Assembly (NCBI GenBank): GCA_031412355.1
Contig: JANOCR010000254.1
Span: 1-22,623, forward strand
Direction: 5' to 3'
Length of the DNA stretch: 22,623 nt
Source: JAENVT01 sp031412355
GTDB taxonomy: Bacteria > Actinomycetota > Acidimicrobiia > Acidimicrobiales > Ilumatobacteraceae
The position numbers and the translations under genes are program-made. The notes below the pieces were generated by a model. The model made no database searches. It was not told where the DNA came from and saw only the letters and a list, made by a program, of their open reading frames with translations. Shown here one piece after another: positions 1 to 8,344 of this stretch (position 1 is its first letter; the number at the start of each line of letters is the position of its first letter).

Positions 1-120
1 GTCGCCCAACCCGACGGCGCTGCTGCGGTCGAGATCCCGGTCGACGTCATCGAGGTGTCGGCGTTGCTCGACCACCTTGCCGCGCCCGTCGCGCCTCAGA
101 CGTCGCGCCTGCTCACGTAG
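1..120 (+). CDS. C-terminal fragment of an unidentified protein
   Basis: Reading frame 1 is open from the window edge to a TAG at 118-120, giving 39 residues that end in SRLLT. The fragment is rich in Ala, Val and Pro, and has a hydrophobic stretch (VIEVSALLDHLAAPV) that could be a helix. I recognise no family. Its last 25 bases overlap the 3' end of the convergent polyprenyl synthase gene. The frame is short and GC-rich, so it could be open by chance. The upstream sequence is needed to confirm it. Confidence 0.4.
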   Translation, partial: VAQPDGAAAVEIPVDVIEVSALLDHLAAPVAPQTSRLLT

Positions 121-1160
121 TGGGCGAGGGCGATCAGTTCATCGCGGCTGTTCGGCGTGACCGGGGCAATCTCGATGGCCGCAATCGCCGCGACGGTCAG
201 TGTGGCAATCTGTGTTTCCAGGGCAGCCAGAGCGCCGGTGTCGACGATCACCTGTTGGATGTCGGCGATGTCGCGGTCGACGAGATCCGGTGACCCGACC
301 CGGTCGAGCACGGCTCGTTGCGCGGATGTCGCGACCTCGACGGCGCGGGCCAGCAGCGGCGTCGGCTTGCCTTCACGTAGGTCCCCACCTACTGGCTTGC
401 CGGTGACGGCCTCGTCGCCGAAGGCACCCATCACGTCGTCGCGCATCTGGAACGCGTCGCCCAGTGGCAGCCCATAGGCGCTGAGCGCGGGAAGCAATTC
501 GCCGGCGCGGTCGGGCGCTGCCAATACAGCGCCTAGGTGCAACGGCCGCTCGACGGTGTATTTGCCACTCTTGTAACGGCAGATCCGCTCGGCCTTGTCG
601 AGGCGTCGATCGCCTCGCACACTGCCGACGATGTCGAGCAACTGGCCGATGTTGAGCTCTGTGCGCAACTCGTTCCAGATCATCCAGGCGTCGCGCGGCG
701 CATCGATCAAGAGGTGATCTGCCATGACGAACGCCAGGTCACCGACCAAGATCGCCACTCCCTCGCCGAAGCGACGCGATTCGCCGGCCCAGCCGGCCGC
801 GGCGTGAGCTTCGGCGAAGACAGTGTGCGTTGTGGGCGTGCCGCGCCGGCTGACAGCGTCGTCCATGACATCGTCGTGGAACAGGGCAAAGGCGTGCATC
901 AACTCCAGCGCGGCGCCGGCATCGACGATCTGCTGATCGTCGGCGTGCCCGCCGGCACCGACGAAACCCCAGTGACAGAACGATGGGCGCAGGCGCTTGC
1001 CACCGCCGAGCACCAGCCGGGCGATCTGCTGCATCGGGGCTTGCAGGTCTTCATCGAACGCTGCCCAGCGAGCGGTCTCGACGTCGAGCAACGTACGCAG
1101 CCTGGCTTCGACAACGCTGGCGATGACGGCCAGCGACTGAGGTGGGGCAGCTGCAGGCAC
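96..1160 (-). CDS. Polyprenyl (geranylgeranyl/farnesyl-type) diphosphate synthase
   Basis: This 354-residue trans-isoprenyl diphosphate synthase condenses IPP with allylic diphosphates in the cytosol to make C15-C20 or longer chains for quinones, carotenoids or lipid carriers. The visible motifs are GGGKRLRP (residues 52-59), the first Asp-rich motif DDVMDD (96-101), YKSGKYT (196-202), and the second Asp-rich motif seen as QMRDDVMG (238-245). The start is GTG, 9 bases after the aldolase stop, so the two are probably translated together. It is longer than E. coli IspA (about 300 aa) and resembles actinobacterial GGPP synthases more. The product chain length cannot be read safely from the sequence. 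Its 3' end overlaps a convergent open frame by 25 bases. Confidence 0.9.
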   Translation of the reverse strand: MPAAAPPQSLAVIASVVEARLRTLLDVETARWAAFDEDLQAPMQQIARLVLGGGKRLRPSFCHWGFVGAGGHADDQQIVDAGAALELMHAFALFHDDVMDDAVSRRGTPTTHTVFAEAHAAAGWAGESRRFGEGVAILVGDLAFVMADHLLIDAPRDAWMIWNELRTELNIGQLLDIVGSVRGDRRLDKAERICRYKSGKYTVERPLHLGAVLAAPDRAGELLPALSAYGLPLGDAFQMRDDVMGAFGDEAVTGKPVGGDLREGKPTPLLARAVEVATSAQRAVLDRVGSPDLVDRDIADIQQVIVDTGALAALETQIATLTVAAIAAIEIAPVTPNSRDELIALAHYVSRRDV

Positions 1161-1169
1161 CCCCGCAGG

Positions 1170-1919
1170 CTAGGCGTGAAGTGGGCTTGCGGCGCCGTCG
1201 ACTACCCGCTGCACTGCGGCGAATTGGGTCGCGGCCTTCGGGGCTTCCTTCAGCCATTGTGCGGCGGTGTGCTCGGCGATGGCATCGCTGACTCGGATCA
1301 GCGGTTGGCCGGTCGATTGGGCCAACACCTGAACCTGACAGGCACGCTCGAAGAAGTACATCTTCTGCCAAGCGTCGGCGACGTCAGTGCCGATCACCAT
1401 CACACCGTGGTTGGCCAGCATGACGACTGTGACTTCGTCACCGATGACCTCACCGAATCGGCAGCCCTCTACGGCAGCGTCGACGAGGCCGCCGTACGCC
1501 AGATTCGCCAGGCGACCGTGGAACAACATGGCGTTCTGGCTGAGCTTGCTGTCGAAGCCGCCGACCGTCAGCGACAGAGCGGTGGCGTAGGGCATGTGCG
1601 TGTGGAACACCGCCTTGGCCGATGGCCGAGCCAGGTGACAACCGCGGTGGATCATGAAGGCCGAGGTCACCCATTCGCCCTCGCCGTCGACGACCCGGCC
1701 GTCGAAGTCGATCGTCAAGATGTCGGCCTCGGTGATCTCGGACCAGTGGGGACCGTAGCGATTGAGCAGGAACAGATCGTCGTGGCCGGGGAGGGCCAGC
1801 GAGAAGTGGTTGTCGATGCCCTCGTTGAAACCGTAGAACGCAGCCGCCCGAAATGCCGCTGCCAGTTCGCGCTTGGCCGCGACCGCTACGTCGCTGGAGA
1901 TCGATGATGTTGCCGACAT
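1170..1919 (-). CDS. Class II aldolase/adducin family protein
   Basis: This 249-residue protein has the class II aldolase/adducin N-terminal fold of zinc-dependent enzymes such as fuculose- or ribulose-phosphate aldolases and epimerases. Counting from two codons upstream of the ATG, the likely metal ligands are H108 and H110 (FHTHMPYA) and the His of ANHGVM (about 173). The Glu used by FucA is not evident in the SAFMIHRG segment, as in the adducin-like subgroup, so the substrate is unknown. The ATG at 1919 is preferred over a TTG two codons upstream. There is no ribosome binding site, but TAGTTT lies 7 bases before the ATG, so an internal leaderless start is possible. It lies 13 bases after xseB and 9 bases before the polyprenyl synthase. 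Confidence 0.85.
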   Translation of the reverse strand: MSATSSISSDVAVAAKRELAAAFRAAAFYGFNEGIDNHFSLALPGHDDLFLLNRYGPHWSEITEADILTIDFDGRVVDGEGEWVTSAFMIHRGCHLARPSAKAVFHTHMPYATALSLTVGGFDSKLSQNAMLFHGRLANLAYGGLVDAAVEGCRFGEVIGDEVTVVMLANHGVMVIGTDVADAWQKMYFFERACQVQVLAQSTGQPLIRVSDAIAEHTAAQWLKEAPKAATQFAAVQRVVDGAASPLHA

Positions 1920-1932
1920 GATCAAAAAACTA

Positions 1933-2145
1933 TCAGCCTGGGTCTTCGTTGAGGTCGGCGACGACCTGTTCGATGTGGAGTCGGGCGTTGCCGATTCGGT
2001 CGCGACAGAACGCGATCAGCTCGGCCGCGCGCTTGACCTGAGTTGCCAGCACGTCGACATCGACATCGGCTCGTTCGAGTTCGGCGAGAATCGTTTCGAG
2101 TTCGGCCAGGGCAGCGGCGTATCCGGTGGCGACTGGTTCGGTCAT
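1933..2145 (-). CDS. xseB: Exodeoxyribonuclease VII small subunit
   Basis: This is a 70-residue helical protein of the usual XseB length. It contains the family pattern of a Leu-rich helix (ALAELETILAELE, about residues 12-24) and a second helix (QVKRAAELIAFCRDRI). XseB coats and stabilises the XseA large subunit, which degrades single-stranded DNA. The ATG overlaps the xseA stop as ATGA (2142-2145), a clear translational coupling signal. The tail is acidic (EDPG). A much longer open frame runs upstream in the same phase, but it lies over xseA and is not coding. Confidence 0.9.
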   Translation of the reverse strand: MTEPVATGYAAALAELETILAELERADVDVDVLATQVKRAAELIAFCRDRIGNARLHIEQVVADLNEDPG

Positions 2146-3470
2146 GTGTTGGTCTCCTCGACGCGGCTGCGGGCACTTCCCGTGGCAAATGTGGTGACGA
2201 TGCTCGACCCCGTCGCCAGGTCGCCGGCAGCGCGCACGATGGTGCCGTCGGCGGTGCGGGTGATGCTCCAGCCACGAGCCATGGTGTGCACCGGGTCGAG
2301 CAGGCGCACCCTGGAAGCGACCGCCTCGATGTGGCGGAGCTCGGGCTCGAGGCGGGCCGGCACGCGACCCAGCGAGGTGCGCGCCGCGACCAAGCGGTCG
2401 GCGCTGCGTTCGAGGGCGCGATCCGCCGCCGATCCAAGGCGCTGGCGGCGGTGCCCCAGCCGATCGTCGCTGCGCTCGACGGCCGACACGGTTGCCCGGC
2501 GTACGCCATGGGCGATCGTGGCCAGTGACGCGCTGGACTGTTGGAGCGCCCGATTGGCGTGGGCGTCGATGCTCGACCACACCCGCTGCACTTCGGCCTG
2601 AAAGGCGAGCACGTGCTCGACCAGTGCAGCAGCGCACGCGGTGGGAGTTTTCAGCGAACTGTGGGCGACCTCGTCGGCGACGCTGCGATCGACCTCGTGG
2701 CCGAGACCGGTGAACACCGGCAGCGGCGATGTGGCGATGGCCGTTGCAATCGTCTCGTGATCGAAGGTTGCCAGGTCGGTTTTTGAGCCCCCACCGCGAA
2801 CGAGCACGACGACATCGAGATCGTCGTGCCGTGTGAGGGTGCGCAGCGCACCGGAGACCATGTCGACGGCCCATTCGCCCTGCACGCGGACGTCGATCAC
2901 CCGCAGGCGGAACGCCAGACCGCTGCGATCGAGCTCGTGGGTGAAGTCGCCCCACGCCGCGCTTGCGGTACTGGTGACGACGCCGACTCGCAGCGGCGCG
3001 GCCGGCACCCGGGTGCGGCGATTGGCGTCGAACAAGCCCTTGGCCACCAGGCGGCGCACGACATCGTCGCGTTCCAGCGCCATTTCGCCGAGCGTGAATC
3101 GAGGGTCGAGGCTGCTCATCTTCAGCCCCAGCTGCCCCGACGGAGCGAAGAAGTCGAGATGGCCGAACAGGCGCACCTTCAGCCCGTCGCTGAGCTGCAA
3201 GCGATGCTTGGCCAGCATCGGACGAAGCCGCATACGCGCGTTGGCGAAGAACTGCACGTTGACGGCCGCCTTGCCGTTCTCGGTTTCCTCGACGAGGCGG
3301 AAGTATGCGTGAGGGCCGCGTTCGCTCCAGCCCTGGATCTCGCCACGAACCCACACTCCATCGGTGAAACCTCGGCGTAGCGACGAGTTGATTGCTTCGG
3401 CGAGCTCGCCGACCGTGTAGGTCGGCACCCCACCGTCGTCAAGATCGAGGTCGAACGCCACCTGACTCAC
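2142..3470 (-). CDS. xseA: Exodeoxyribonuclease VII large subunit
   Basis: The protein is 442 residues, the usual length for the family. It has an N-terminal OB-fold (about 16-115, with VRGEIQGW and GPHAYFRLVEE) that binds ssDNA. The catalytic region follows, with GVVTSTASAAWGDF (163-176), the glycine-rich RGGGS (225-229) and GLGHEVDRSVADEVAH (255-270). The rest is a helical region that binds XseB. The enzyme degrades ssDNA in both directions to short oligonucleotides. It starts 17 bases after rmuC and overlaps xseB by four bases. The segment after RGGGS reads KTDLATF where many family members have LEDLWAF, so the Glu of that motif is replaced by Thr. Confidence 0.95.
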   Translation of the reverse strand: MSQVAFDLDLDDGGVPTYTVGELAEAINSSLRRGFTDGVWVRGEIQGWSERGPHAYFRLVEETENGKAAVNVQFFANARMRLRPMLAKHRLQLSDGLKVRLFGHLDFFAPSGQLGLKMSSLDPRFTLGEMALERDDVVRRLVAKGLFDANRRTRVPAAPLRVGVVTSTASAAWGDFTHELDRSGLAFRLRVIDVRVQGEWAVDMVSGALRTLTRHDDLDVVVLVRGGGSKTDLATFDHETIATAIATSPLPVFTGLGHEVDRSVADEVAHSSLKTPTACAAALVEHVLAFQAEVQRVWSSIDAHANRALQQSSASLATIAHGVRRATVSAVERSDDRLGHRRQRLGSAADRALERSADRLVAARTSLGRVPARLEPELRHIEAVASRVRLLDPVHTMARGWSITRTADGTIVRAAGDLATGSSIVTTFATGSARSRVEETNT

Positions 3471-3487
3471 GGTGAGAGTCTGGCCGG

Positions 3488-4705
3488 TCAGGCGCCGAGT
3501 TCGCGCACGTTGTCGAACTCGCCGTCAACCTCACCCGGGAACTCGCGGGCTTCTTCGACGCCGAACAACTGACCATCGATCGGCAGCTGTTGCTTGCGTC
3601 GCAGGTCCTCGATGGCGTTGAGCGGGCGCTCGAGGGCGCGTCGACGGGTGGTGGCCAACTCGTCGAACGACCGGTTGAGCGTGTCGAACTGACGCTTGAC
3701 CTTGTCGATCGACTCGGTGTACTTGCCCCATTGTTGGCCGAACTTGCCGAGCAACTGCAGGATCTCTTGGCTGGTCTCTTCGATCACGAAGTTGTCGAAC
3801 GCCTGGCGGATCACGCCGAGAAACGCGAACAGGGTGAGTGGCGAGCAGATGACCACGCTGGCCGCCATCGCCTCTTCGATGAGGCCGTTGTCGCTCTCGT
3901 GGATGAACGCACTGACGGTTTCGTTGGGGACGAACAGCAGCACGTTGTCGACCGCAAACCGGTCGTCGGTGGACGCGTACTCGCGGCGGGCTAGTTCGCG
4001 AACCCTGGCGCGCACATCGCGGACGAACGTCGCCCGGTGCGCGGACCGCTCGGCTTCGGTGGAGGCATCGAGGAACTTGAGGTAGGCCGCCATAGGGAAC
4101 TTCACGTCCATGAACAGGACGTGACCCTTCGGCAGCAGGAACGTGAAGTCGGGAATGCCCGTGCCTTCGCCCACCACGGCGGTGCGCTTGTGGTAGTTGA
4201 CACCCTCGTGGAAGCCGGCAAGACGCAGCACGTCTTCGGCCATACGCTCGCCCCATTGCCCGCGTGCGTTGGAGCTGGCCAACGCCTCGCGGAGGCTGTT
4301 GGTGGTGGTCGACAGCATCTGGGTGATCTCGGAATGCACCTGCAACGAGCGATCGACCTGGCCGAACCGCTCGGACGTGGCTTCGCCGAGCTTCTGCACG
4401 AGTTGTGACAGCCGATCGATGTCGGTGCGAACGCCGGTCTGAACCTCGCCGAGGCGCTGATCGATCAACTGCTGGCGACCGGCCAGCGATGCATCACTGG
4501 CCTGGGTGTGGGCGCCGAGTTGTTCGCGGCTCATGGTGATGGCCTGCTCGACGGCCAGCATGGCCGCCTGGCTGATGACATCGGCCGAGACCGACGGCGC
4601 GGCCGGCACGGCGGCCGGCGGGTTGCGCCGGGCGACCAGCCAGGTCAGCGCGGCAACGGCGGCAACGAGGCAGAGGACGAGTGCGATCTCCATGGGCACC
4701 ATCAT
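3488..4705 (-). CDS. rmuC: DNA recombination protein RmuC
   Basis: This 405-residue protein begins with a hydrophobic membrane anchor (about residues 6-24). A long coiled coil follows (about 45-145), and then the RmuC nuclease-like domain with GQWGERMAEDVLRLAGF (149-165). The PD-(D/E)xK-type residues appear as D186 in IPDF and D200-V-K202 in FMDVKFP. RmuC limits inversions and other rearrangements at short repeats; the biochemical activity of the family is poorly known. Two starts are possible: ATG 4705 (used here) and ATG 4693, which begins at MEIAL. It probably co-transcribes with xseA, another DNA-degrading enzyme. The 59 bases to the ABC gene hold no convincing terminator. Confidence 0.93.
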   Translation of the reverse strand: MMVPMEIALVLCLVAAVAALTWLVARRNPPAAVPAAPSVSADVISQAAMLAVEQAITMSREQLGAHTQASDASLAGRQQLIDQRLGEVQTGVRTDIDRLSQLVQKLGEATSERFGQVDRSLQVHSEITQMLSTTTNSLREALASSNARGQWGERMAEDVLRLAGFHEGVNYHKRTAVVGEGTGIPDFTFLLPKGHVLFMDVKFPMAAYLKFLDASTEAERSAHRATFVRDVRARVRELARREYASTDDRFAVDNVLLFVPNETVSAFIHESDNGLIEEAMAASVVICSPLTLFAFLGVIRQAFDNFVIEETSQEILQLLGKFGQQWGKYTESIDKVKRQFDTLNRSFDELATTRRRALERPLNAIEDLRRKQQLPIDGQLFGVEEAREFPGEVDGEFDNVRELGA

Positions 4706-4764
4706 GACGAGGGGGTGTTACAGGGTCGCGGATAGGCGCCTGGGTTACCCCGAAAGCCCAGTGT

Positions 4765-6630
4765 TCACCCAGGTAGCAGCGTGTTTTCCCCGGCGCGGAT
4801 CTGGGCGGCGTAGAAGCCGTCGAGGGCCATCAGGTGGTCGTGGGTGCCTTCTTCCACGATCTGGCCGCCGTCGAGCACCAGGATTCGGTCCGCGTCGCGA
4901 ATGGTCGACAGCCGGTGAGCGATCACCAGCGCCGTTCGGCCGCGCAGCGCCTCGTCGAACGCCGCCTGCACGTGAGCCTCGTTCTCGTTGTCGAGATGGC
5001 TGGTCGCCTCGTCGAGGATCATGACGACCGGATTCTTCAACAGCAGGCGAGCGATCGCCAGTCGTTGCTTCTCGCCGCCGCTCAATCGGTAGCCGCGCTC
5101 GCCGACCATCGTGTCGTAGCCATCGGGCAGCGAAGCGATCGTCTCGTAGATCCGCGCGCCTCGGCAGGCCGCGTCGAGCTCGGGAATCGTGGCGTCAGGC
5201 TTGGCGTAGCGCAGGTTGTCGCCGATCGACTCGTGGAAGAGATGCGGATCCTGGCTGACCACACCGATCGCGGCACGCAGGGTTTCTTGGGTCAGGTCGC
5301 GCACGTCGTGGCCGTCGACACTGACGCTGCCGCCGGTGACGTCGTACAGCCGCGGTATCAACCCGGCCAGCGTCGTCTTGCCAGATCCGGACGCACCGAC
5401 CAGTGCGACCGTTTCACCTGGGCTCAGCTTCAGGCTGAGCCCGGCGAGGACATCGCGGTCCGGGTCGTGACCCAGCAGTGCATTGGGCGCCTCGAGCGAC
5501 GGCACCGTGACCTCGGCCGCGGTCGGGTATCGGAACGACACGTCGTGGAACTCCACCGTTCCTTTCGGATCGACGAGGTCGACGGCGCCTGGGCGATCGG
5601 TGATGCTCTCGGGTGCGTCGAGCACCTCGAAGACGCGCTCGAAACTCACCATCGCAGTCATCAGGTCGACGCGCGCGTTGGTCAATCCGGTCAACGGCTG
5701 GTACACACGGGTGACCAGCGCAGCCAGGGCGACCAACGTGCCGCTGCTGATCTTGCCATCGACGACCAGGTGGGCACCGACGCCGTAGATCGCCGCAGCA
5801 CCCAGCGCGCCTACAAGGCCCAGCGCGACGAAGAACACCCGTCCGTACATCGCCGACTTGATGCCGATGTCGCGAACCTTCGCGGCGCGGCCGGAGAACA
5901 GTGTGGTCTCGTCGTTGGACCTGCCGAACAGCTTGACCAACTGGGCACCGGCAACGTTGAACCGCTCGGCCATCTGTGAGTTCATCTCGGCGTTGGTGTT
6001 CATGTGCTGGCGTGCGAGTGCCTGGAAGCGCCGTCCGACTCGCTTGGCGGGAACGATGAACAACGGCAACACGACCAGCGCCAGCAGGGTGAGGCGCCAC
6101 TCGAGGAGGAGCATCGCGGCCAATGTCGTGACGAGCACCACGACGTTGCTGACCACGCTGCCCAGCGTGCTGGTGACCGCATTCTGTGCGCCGACGACGT
6201 CGTTGTTGAGGCGGCTGGTCAGTGCACCGGTCTGCGTGCGGGTAAAGAACGCGATGGGCATGCGTTGCACCTTGGCGAACAAGGCGACGCGCAGGTCGTA
6301 GATCAAGCCCTCGCCGATGCGGGCCGAGCACCACCGCTGCACGATCGCCAGCGCCGCGTCGGCCAGCGCCGCACCGACCACGAGCGCGGCGAGTGCGGTG
6401 ATCATCGATCGATTGCCCTCGGGGATCGCATCGTCGAGGATGGCCCTGAATGCGAAGGGCGGGACGAGTTCGAGAAGCGCGCTGACGACGATGGTGCAGA
6501 GGAACACGACGATGATCGACCGGTACGGACGTGCGAATCGCCACGCCCGCCGCACCGCGCTGCGTTGCAGGTGCGAGCCCCTCAGGGCTTCGTTGTCGCC
6601 GGGCAGCAACCAATGTGGGCTCATTCGCAT
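4765..6630 (-). CDS. ABC exporter, fused membrane and ATPase domains (MsbA/MDR type)
   Basis: This 621-residue half-transporter would work as a homodimer or heterodimer in the cytoplasmic membrane. The transmembrane domain has about six helices between residues 38 and 310. In the ATPase domain I see Walker A GASGSGKTT (412-420), a Q-loop Q460, signature LSGGEKQR (516-523), Walker B VVMILDE (535-541), the D-loop SHLD, and switch His572. All catalytic residues are intact. An insert of about 20 residues (372-392) lies before the beta strand that precedes Walker A, as in some actinobacterial exporters. The substrate cannot be inferred. TATCCT ends six bases before the ATG, suggesting leaderless transcription. 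It is divergent from the lipoprotein gene. Confidence 0.92.
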   Translation of the reverse strand: MRMSPHWLLPGDNEALRGSHLQRSAVRRAWRFARPYRSIIVVFLCTIVVSALLELVPPFAFRAILDDAIPEGNRSMITALAALVVGAALADAALAIVQRWCSARIGEGLIYDLRVALFAKVQRMPIAFFTRTQTGALTSRLNNDVVGAQNAVTSTLGSVVSNVVVLVTTLAAMLLLEWRLTLLALVVLPLFIVPAKRVGRRFQALARQHMNTNAEMNSQMAERFNVAGAQLVKLFGRSNDETTLFSGRAAKVRDIGIKSAMYGRVFFVALGLVGALGAAAIYGVGAHLVVDGKISSGTLVALAALVTRVYQPLTGLTNARVDLMTAMVSFERVFEVLDAPESITDRPGAVDLVDPKGTVEFHDVSFRYPTAAEVTVPSLEAPNALLGHDPDRDVLAGLSLKLSPGETVALVGASGSGKTTLAGLIPRLYDVTGGSVSVDGHDVRDLTQETLRAAIGVVSQDPHLFHESIGDNLRYAKPDATIPELDAACRGARIYETIASLPDGYDTMVGERGYRLSGGEKQRLAIARLLLKNPVVMILDEATSHLDNENEAHVQAAFDEALRGRTALVIAHRLSTIRDADRILVLDGGQIVEEGTHDHLMALDGFYAAQIRAGENTLLPG

Positions 6631-6642
6631 GCTTCGAGGATA
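6631..6642 (-). promoter_or_regulatory. Predicted -10 box for a leaderless ABC exporter transcript
   Basis: On the minus strand TATCCT (6642-6637) is followed by exactly six bases and then the ATG at 6630. This places the expected transcription start on the start codon. No good -35 hexamer is visible. The spacing pattern recurs at two other unit heads in the window. Confidence 0.45.
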
Positions 6643-6691
6643 CGGGTGGCGCCGAGTGTCGGGACCCGGCTCGCCTTACGCTGGGCGACTC

Positions 6692-8182
6692 ATGCGCCGA
6701 GTGGCTTCGATGATCTGTGGTGTCGTGCTACTGGCAGGCTGTGGCATCGATCCCGGCGTTGCGGCCACCGAGGCGCAACACTCCGACGCCACGTTCGATC
6801 CCACGGACGATCCGTTCGGTTGGACACCGTTCGGTGATACGGACCTGGTCGAGATCGGTACCTTCACCGTTCCGATCGACTATGCGGATCCGTCGAAGGG
6901 AGACTTCGATCTTTTCGTCGCCCGCCATCTGGCCATGAAGCCCGACGAACGGATCGGCAGCCTGCTGGTGAATCCAGGTGGCCCGGGCTTCGGCGGCAGC
7001 GACTTCGCCCTGTTCGCCGAAGCCAACTTCGGCCAGCCGCTGCTGGATCATTTCGACATCGTCGCGTGGGACCCGCGCGGTACCGGCCTCAGCGATCCGA
7101 AGATCGACTGCATAGAGGACTACGACCACTTCTTCGCCACGGGCGACATCACCCCCGATGACACCGCCGAACGCGAGCAACTGGTCGATCTCGCCAAGGA
7201 GTTCACCAGCGACTGCGTCGACGAGAACCGCAGCATCTACCAGTACGTCGGCACGAACAACTCGGCCCGCGACATCGACGGGATCCGCGCTGCACTGGGA
7301 GAAGCGACGATCAGCTATCTCGGATTCAGCTACGGCAGCGAACTGGGCGCGACGTGGGCCACGCTGTTCCCCACGACCGTGCGCGCCGCCGTTTTCGACG
7401 GCGCCGTCGATCCGGCCGCCGACGACTTGGAACGAGGGGTGCAGCAGGCGAAAGGATTCGAGGAGTCGTTGTCGGCGTTCCTCGCCGCGTGCAGCGCCGA
7501 GGCCGAATGTCCGTTCAACAACGACGGCGACGCCGAGGGCGCGTTCGATCGGCTGATGCAAGCCCTCGACGAGCAACCGATACCGAGCCAACCGGGCCGG
7601 CCGACCGTGTCGCAGAACGTCGCCGTGTGGGCGGTGGGACAGGCGCTGTACTCGCAATCGAACTGGCCGGTCCTTGCCCTCGCCCTCACGGATGCGCAGA
7701 ACGGCGACGGCACCGCGTTGGTTGCGTTGTACGACGAGTACTTCCTTCGCCAGCCGGACGGCACCTACGCCGATGCCCTGGAGGCGTTTTCTGTGATCTC
7801 GTGCATGGACGCTGCCGAGCGCCCAACCGTCGACGAGGACGACGCCGACGCGGCGAAGGTGAACGCGGTCGCGCCCCGCTTCGCAGTTCGCAGCGTCGGC
7901 GACTACTCGTGCACGTTCTTCCCGCCGACCATCGACCCGAGGATCGAGATCACCGGCGAGGGTGCGGGTCCGATCGTCGTGCTGGGCACTACCGGCGACC
8001 CGGCCACACCGCTCGACGGGAGCCGCAAGATGGCCGCAGCGCTCGAGCAGGGACGCTTGGTCGAAGTGGTAGGCAACCGGCACACCGGCTACGGCCTGAA
8101 CGCCTGCTCGTCGGCAGCCGTCGAGAACTACCTGATCGACCCCGCCGGCCAACTGCCTGCCGATGGCCTTCGCTGCGAGTAG
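6692..8182 (+). CDS. Secreted alpha/beta-hydrolase lipoprotein with TAP-like C-terminal domain (peptidase/esterase)
   Basis: The 496-residue protein starts with a lipoprotein signal: MRR, a hydrophobic core and the lipobox LAGC with the lipidated C17. It should therefore be anchored on the outer face of the membrane. Hydrolase features are the oxyanion segment NPGGPG (94-99), the nucleophile elbow GFSYGS with S213, D436 in GTTGDPATP and H464 in GNRHTGYG. The TAP-like C-terminal domain ends in GLRCE. Relatives include Streptomyces tripeptidyl aminopeptidases and mycobacterial Hip1-like proteins; the actual substrate is unknown. ATG 6692 is chosen because the signal peptide starts there; the in-frame upstream extension is antisense to the ABC gene. 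TACGCT lies nine bases upstream of the ATG. Confidence 0.9.
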   Translation: MRRVASMICGVVLLAGCGIDPGVAATEAQHSDATFDPTDDPFGWTPFGDTDLVEIGTFTVPIDYADPSKGDFDLFVARHLAMKPDERIGSLLVNPGGPGFGGSDFALFAEANFGQPLLDHFDIVAWDPRGTGLSDPKIDCIEDYDHFFATGDITPDDTAEREQLVDLAKEFTSDCVDENRSIYQYVGTNNSARDIDGIRAALGEATISYLGFSYGSELGATWATLFPTTVRAAVFDGAVDPAADDLERGVQQAKGFEESLSAFLAACSAEAECPFNNDGDAEGAFDRLMQALDEQPIPSQPGRPTVSQNVAVWAVGQALYSQSNWPVLALALTDAQNGDGTALVALYDEYFLRQPDGTYADALEAFSVISCMDAAERPTVDEDDADAAKVNAVAPRFAVRSVGDYSCTFFPPTIDPRIEITGEGAGPIVVLGTTGDPATPLDGSRKMAAALEQGRLVEVVGNRHTGYGLNACSSAAVENYLIDPAGQLPADGLRCE

Positions 8183-8198
8183 CAGCGTTTGGCGGCCC

Positions 8199-8235
8199 GA
8201 ACTTTGACGGTCCGGAAGGAACTTTGGCGGAAGGA
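8199..8235. repeat. Short direct repeat beyond the 3' end of tRNA-Ser(CGA)
   Basis: Plus-strand GAACTTTGACGG at 8199-8210, followed by CGGAAGGA at 8213-8220, resembles GAACTTTGGCGG at 8219-8230 with CGGAAGGA at 8228-8235. The second copy contains the acceptor 3' strand, discriminator base and CCA of tRNA-Ser(CGA). The first looks like a partial duplicate of that tRNA end. Confidence 0.4.
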
Positions 8236-8315
8236 GTGGGATTCGAACCCACGGAGACCCATAAGACCTCAACGGTGTTCGAGACCGTCCCATTCGTCCA
8301 CTCTGGCATCCTTCC
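8225..8315 (-). tRNA. tRNA-Ser (anticodon CGA)
   Basis: This is a class II tRNA with a long variable arm. The acceptor strands GGAAGGA and TCCTTCC pair perfectly, the discriminator is G (8228), and the CCA end is encoded (8227-8225). The anticodon stem ACGGT/ACCGT encloses the loop CTCGAAC, so the anticodon CGA (8281-8279) reads UCG. The T arm is GTGGG-TTCGAAT-CCCAC. It lies on the same strand as tadA and tRNA-Ser(GGA). Confidence 0.95.
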
Positions 8316-8344
8316 GGGTGGCAGGCTATCGGGCTGGGCAGGGC

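Noticed and set aside
537..1907. 456-residue plus-strand open frame
   Set aside because: It lies antisense to the polyprenyl synthase and aldolase genes, both of which have clear family motifs. Its product has no recognisable motif.
1920..1932. Run of six T on the minus strand after xseB, as a possible terminator
   Set aside because: No stable hairpin precedes it, and the gene after it is only 13 bases away on the same strand.
4739..4773. Hairpin CCTGGGT...ACCCAGG between the ABC gene and rmuC
   Set aside because: The stem is 7 bp with a 21-base loop, it overlaps the end of the ABC coding region, and no U-tract follows. The evidence is too weak for a terminator.
6317..6691. N-terminal extension of the lipoprotein frame
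   Set aside because: It would bury the signal peptide inside the protein and lies over the divergent ABC gene.
4834..6837. Long plus-strand open frames opposite the ABC exporter
   Set aside because: They are complementary-strand shadows in high-GC DNA; the minus strand has full Walker A, signature and Walker B motifs.
8189..8344. Upstream extension of the PATAN-like frame
   Set aside because: It crosses tRNA-Ser(CGA) on the other strand, so that part is not protein-coding.
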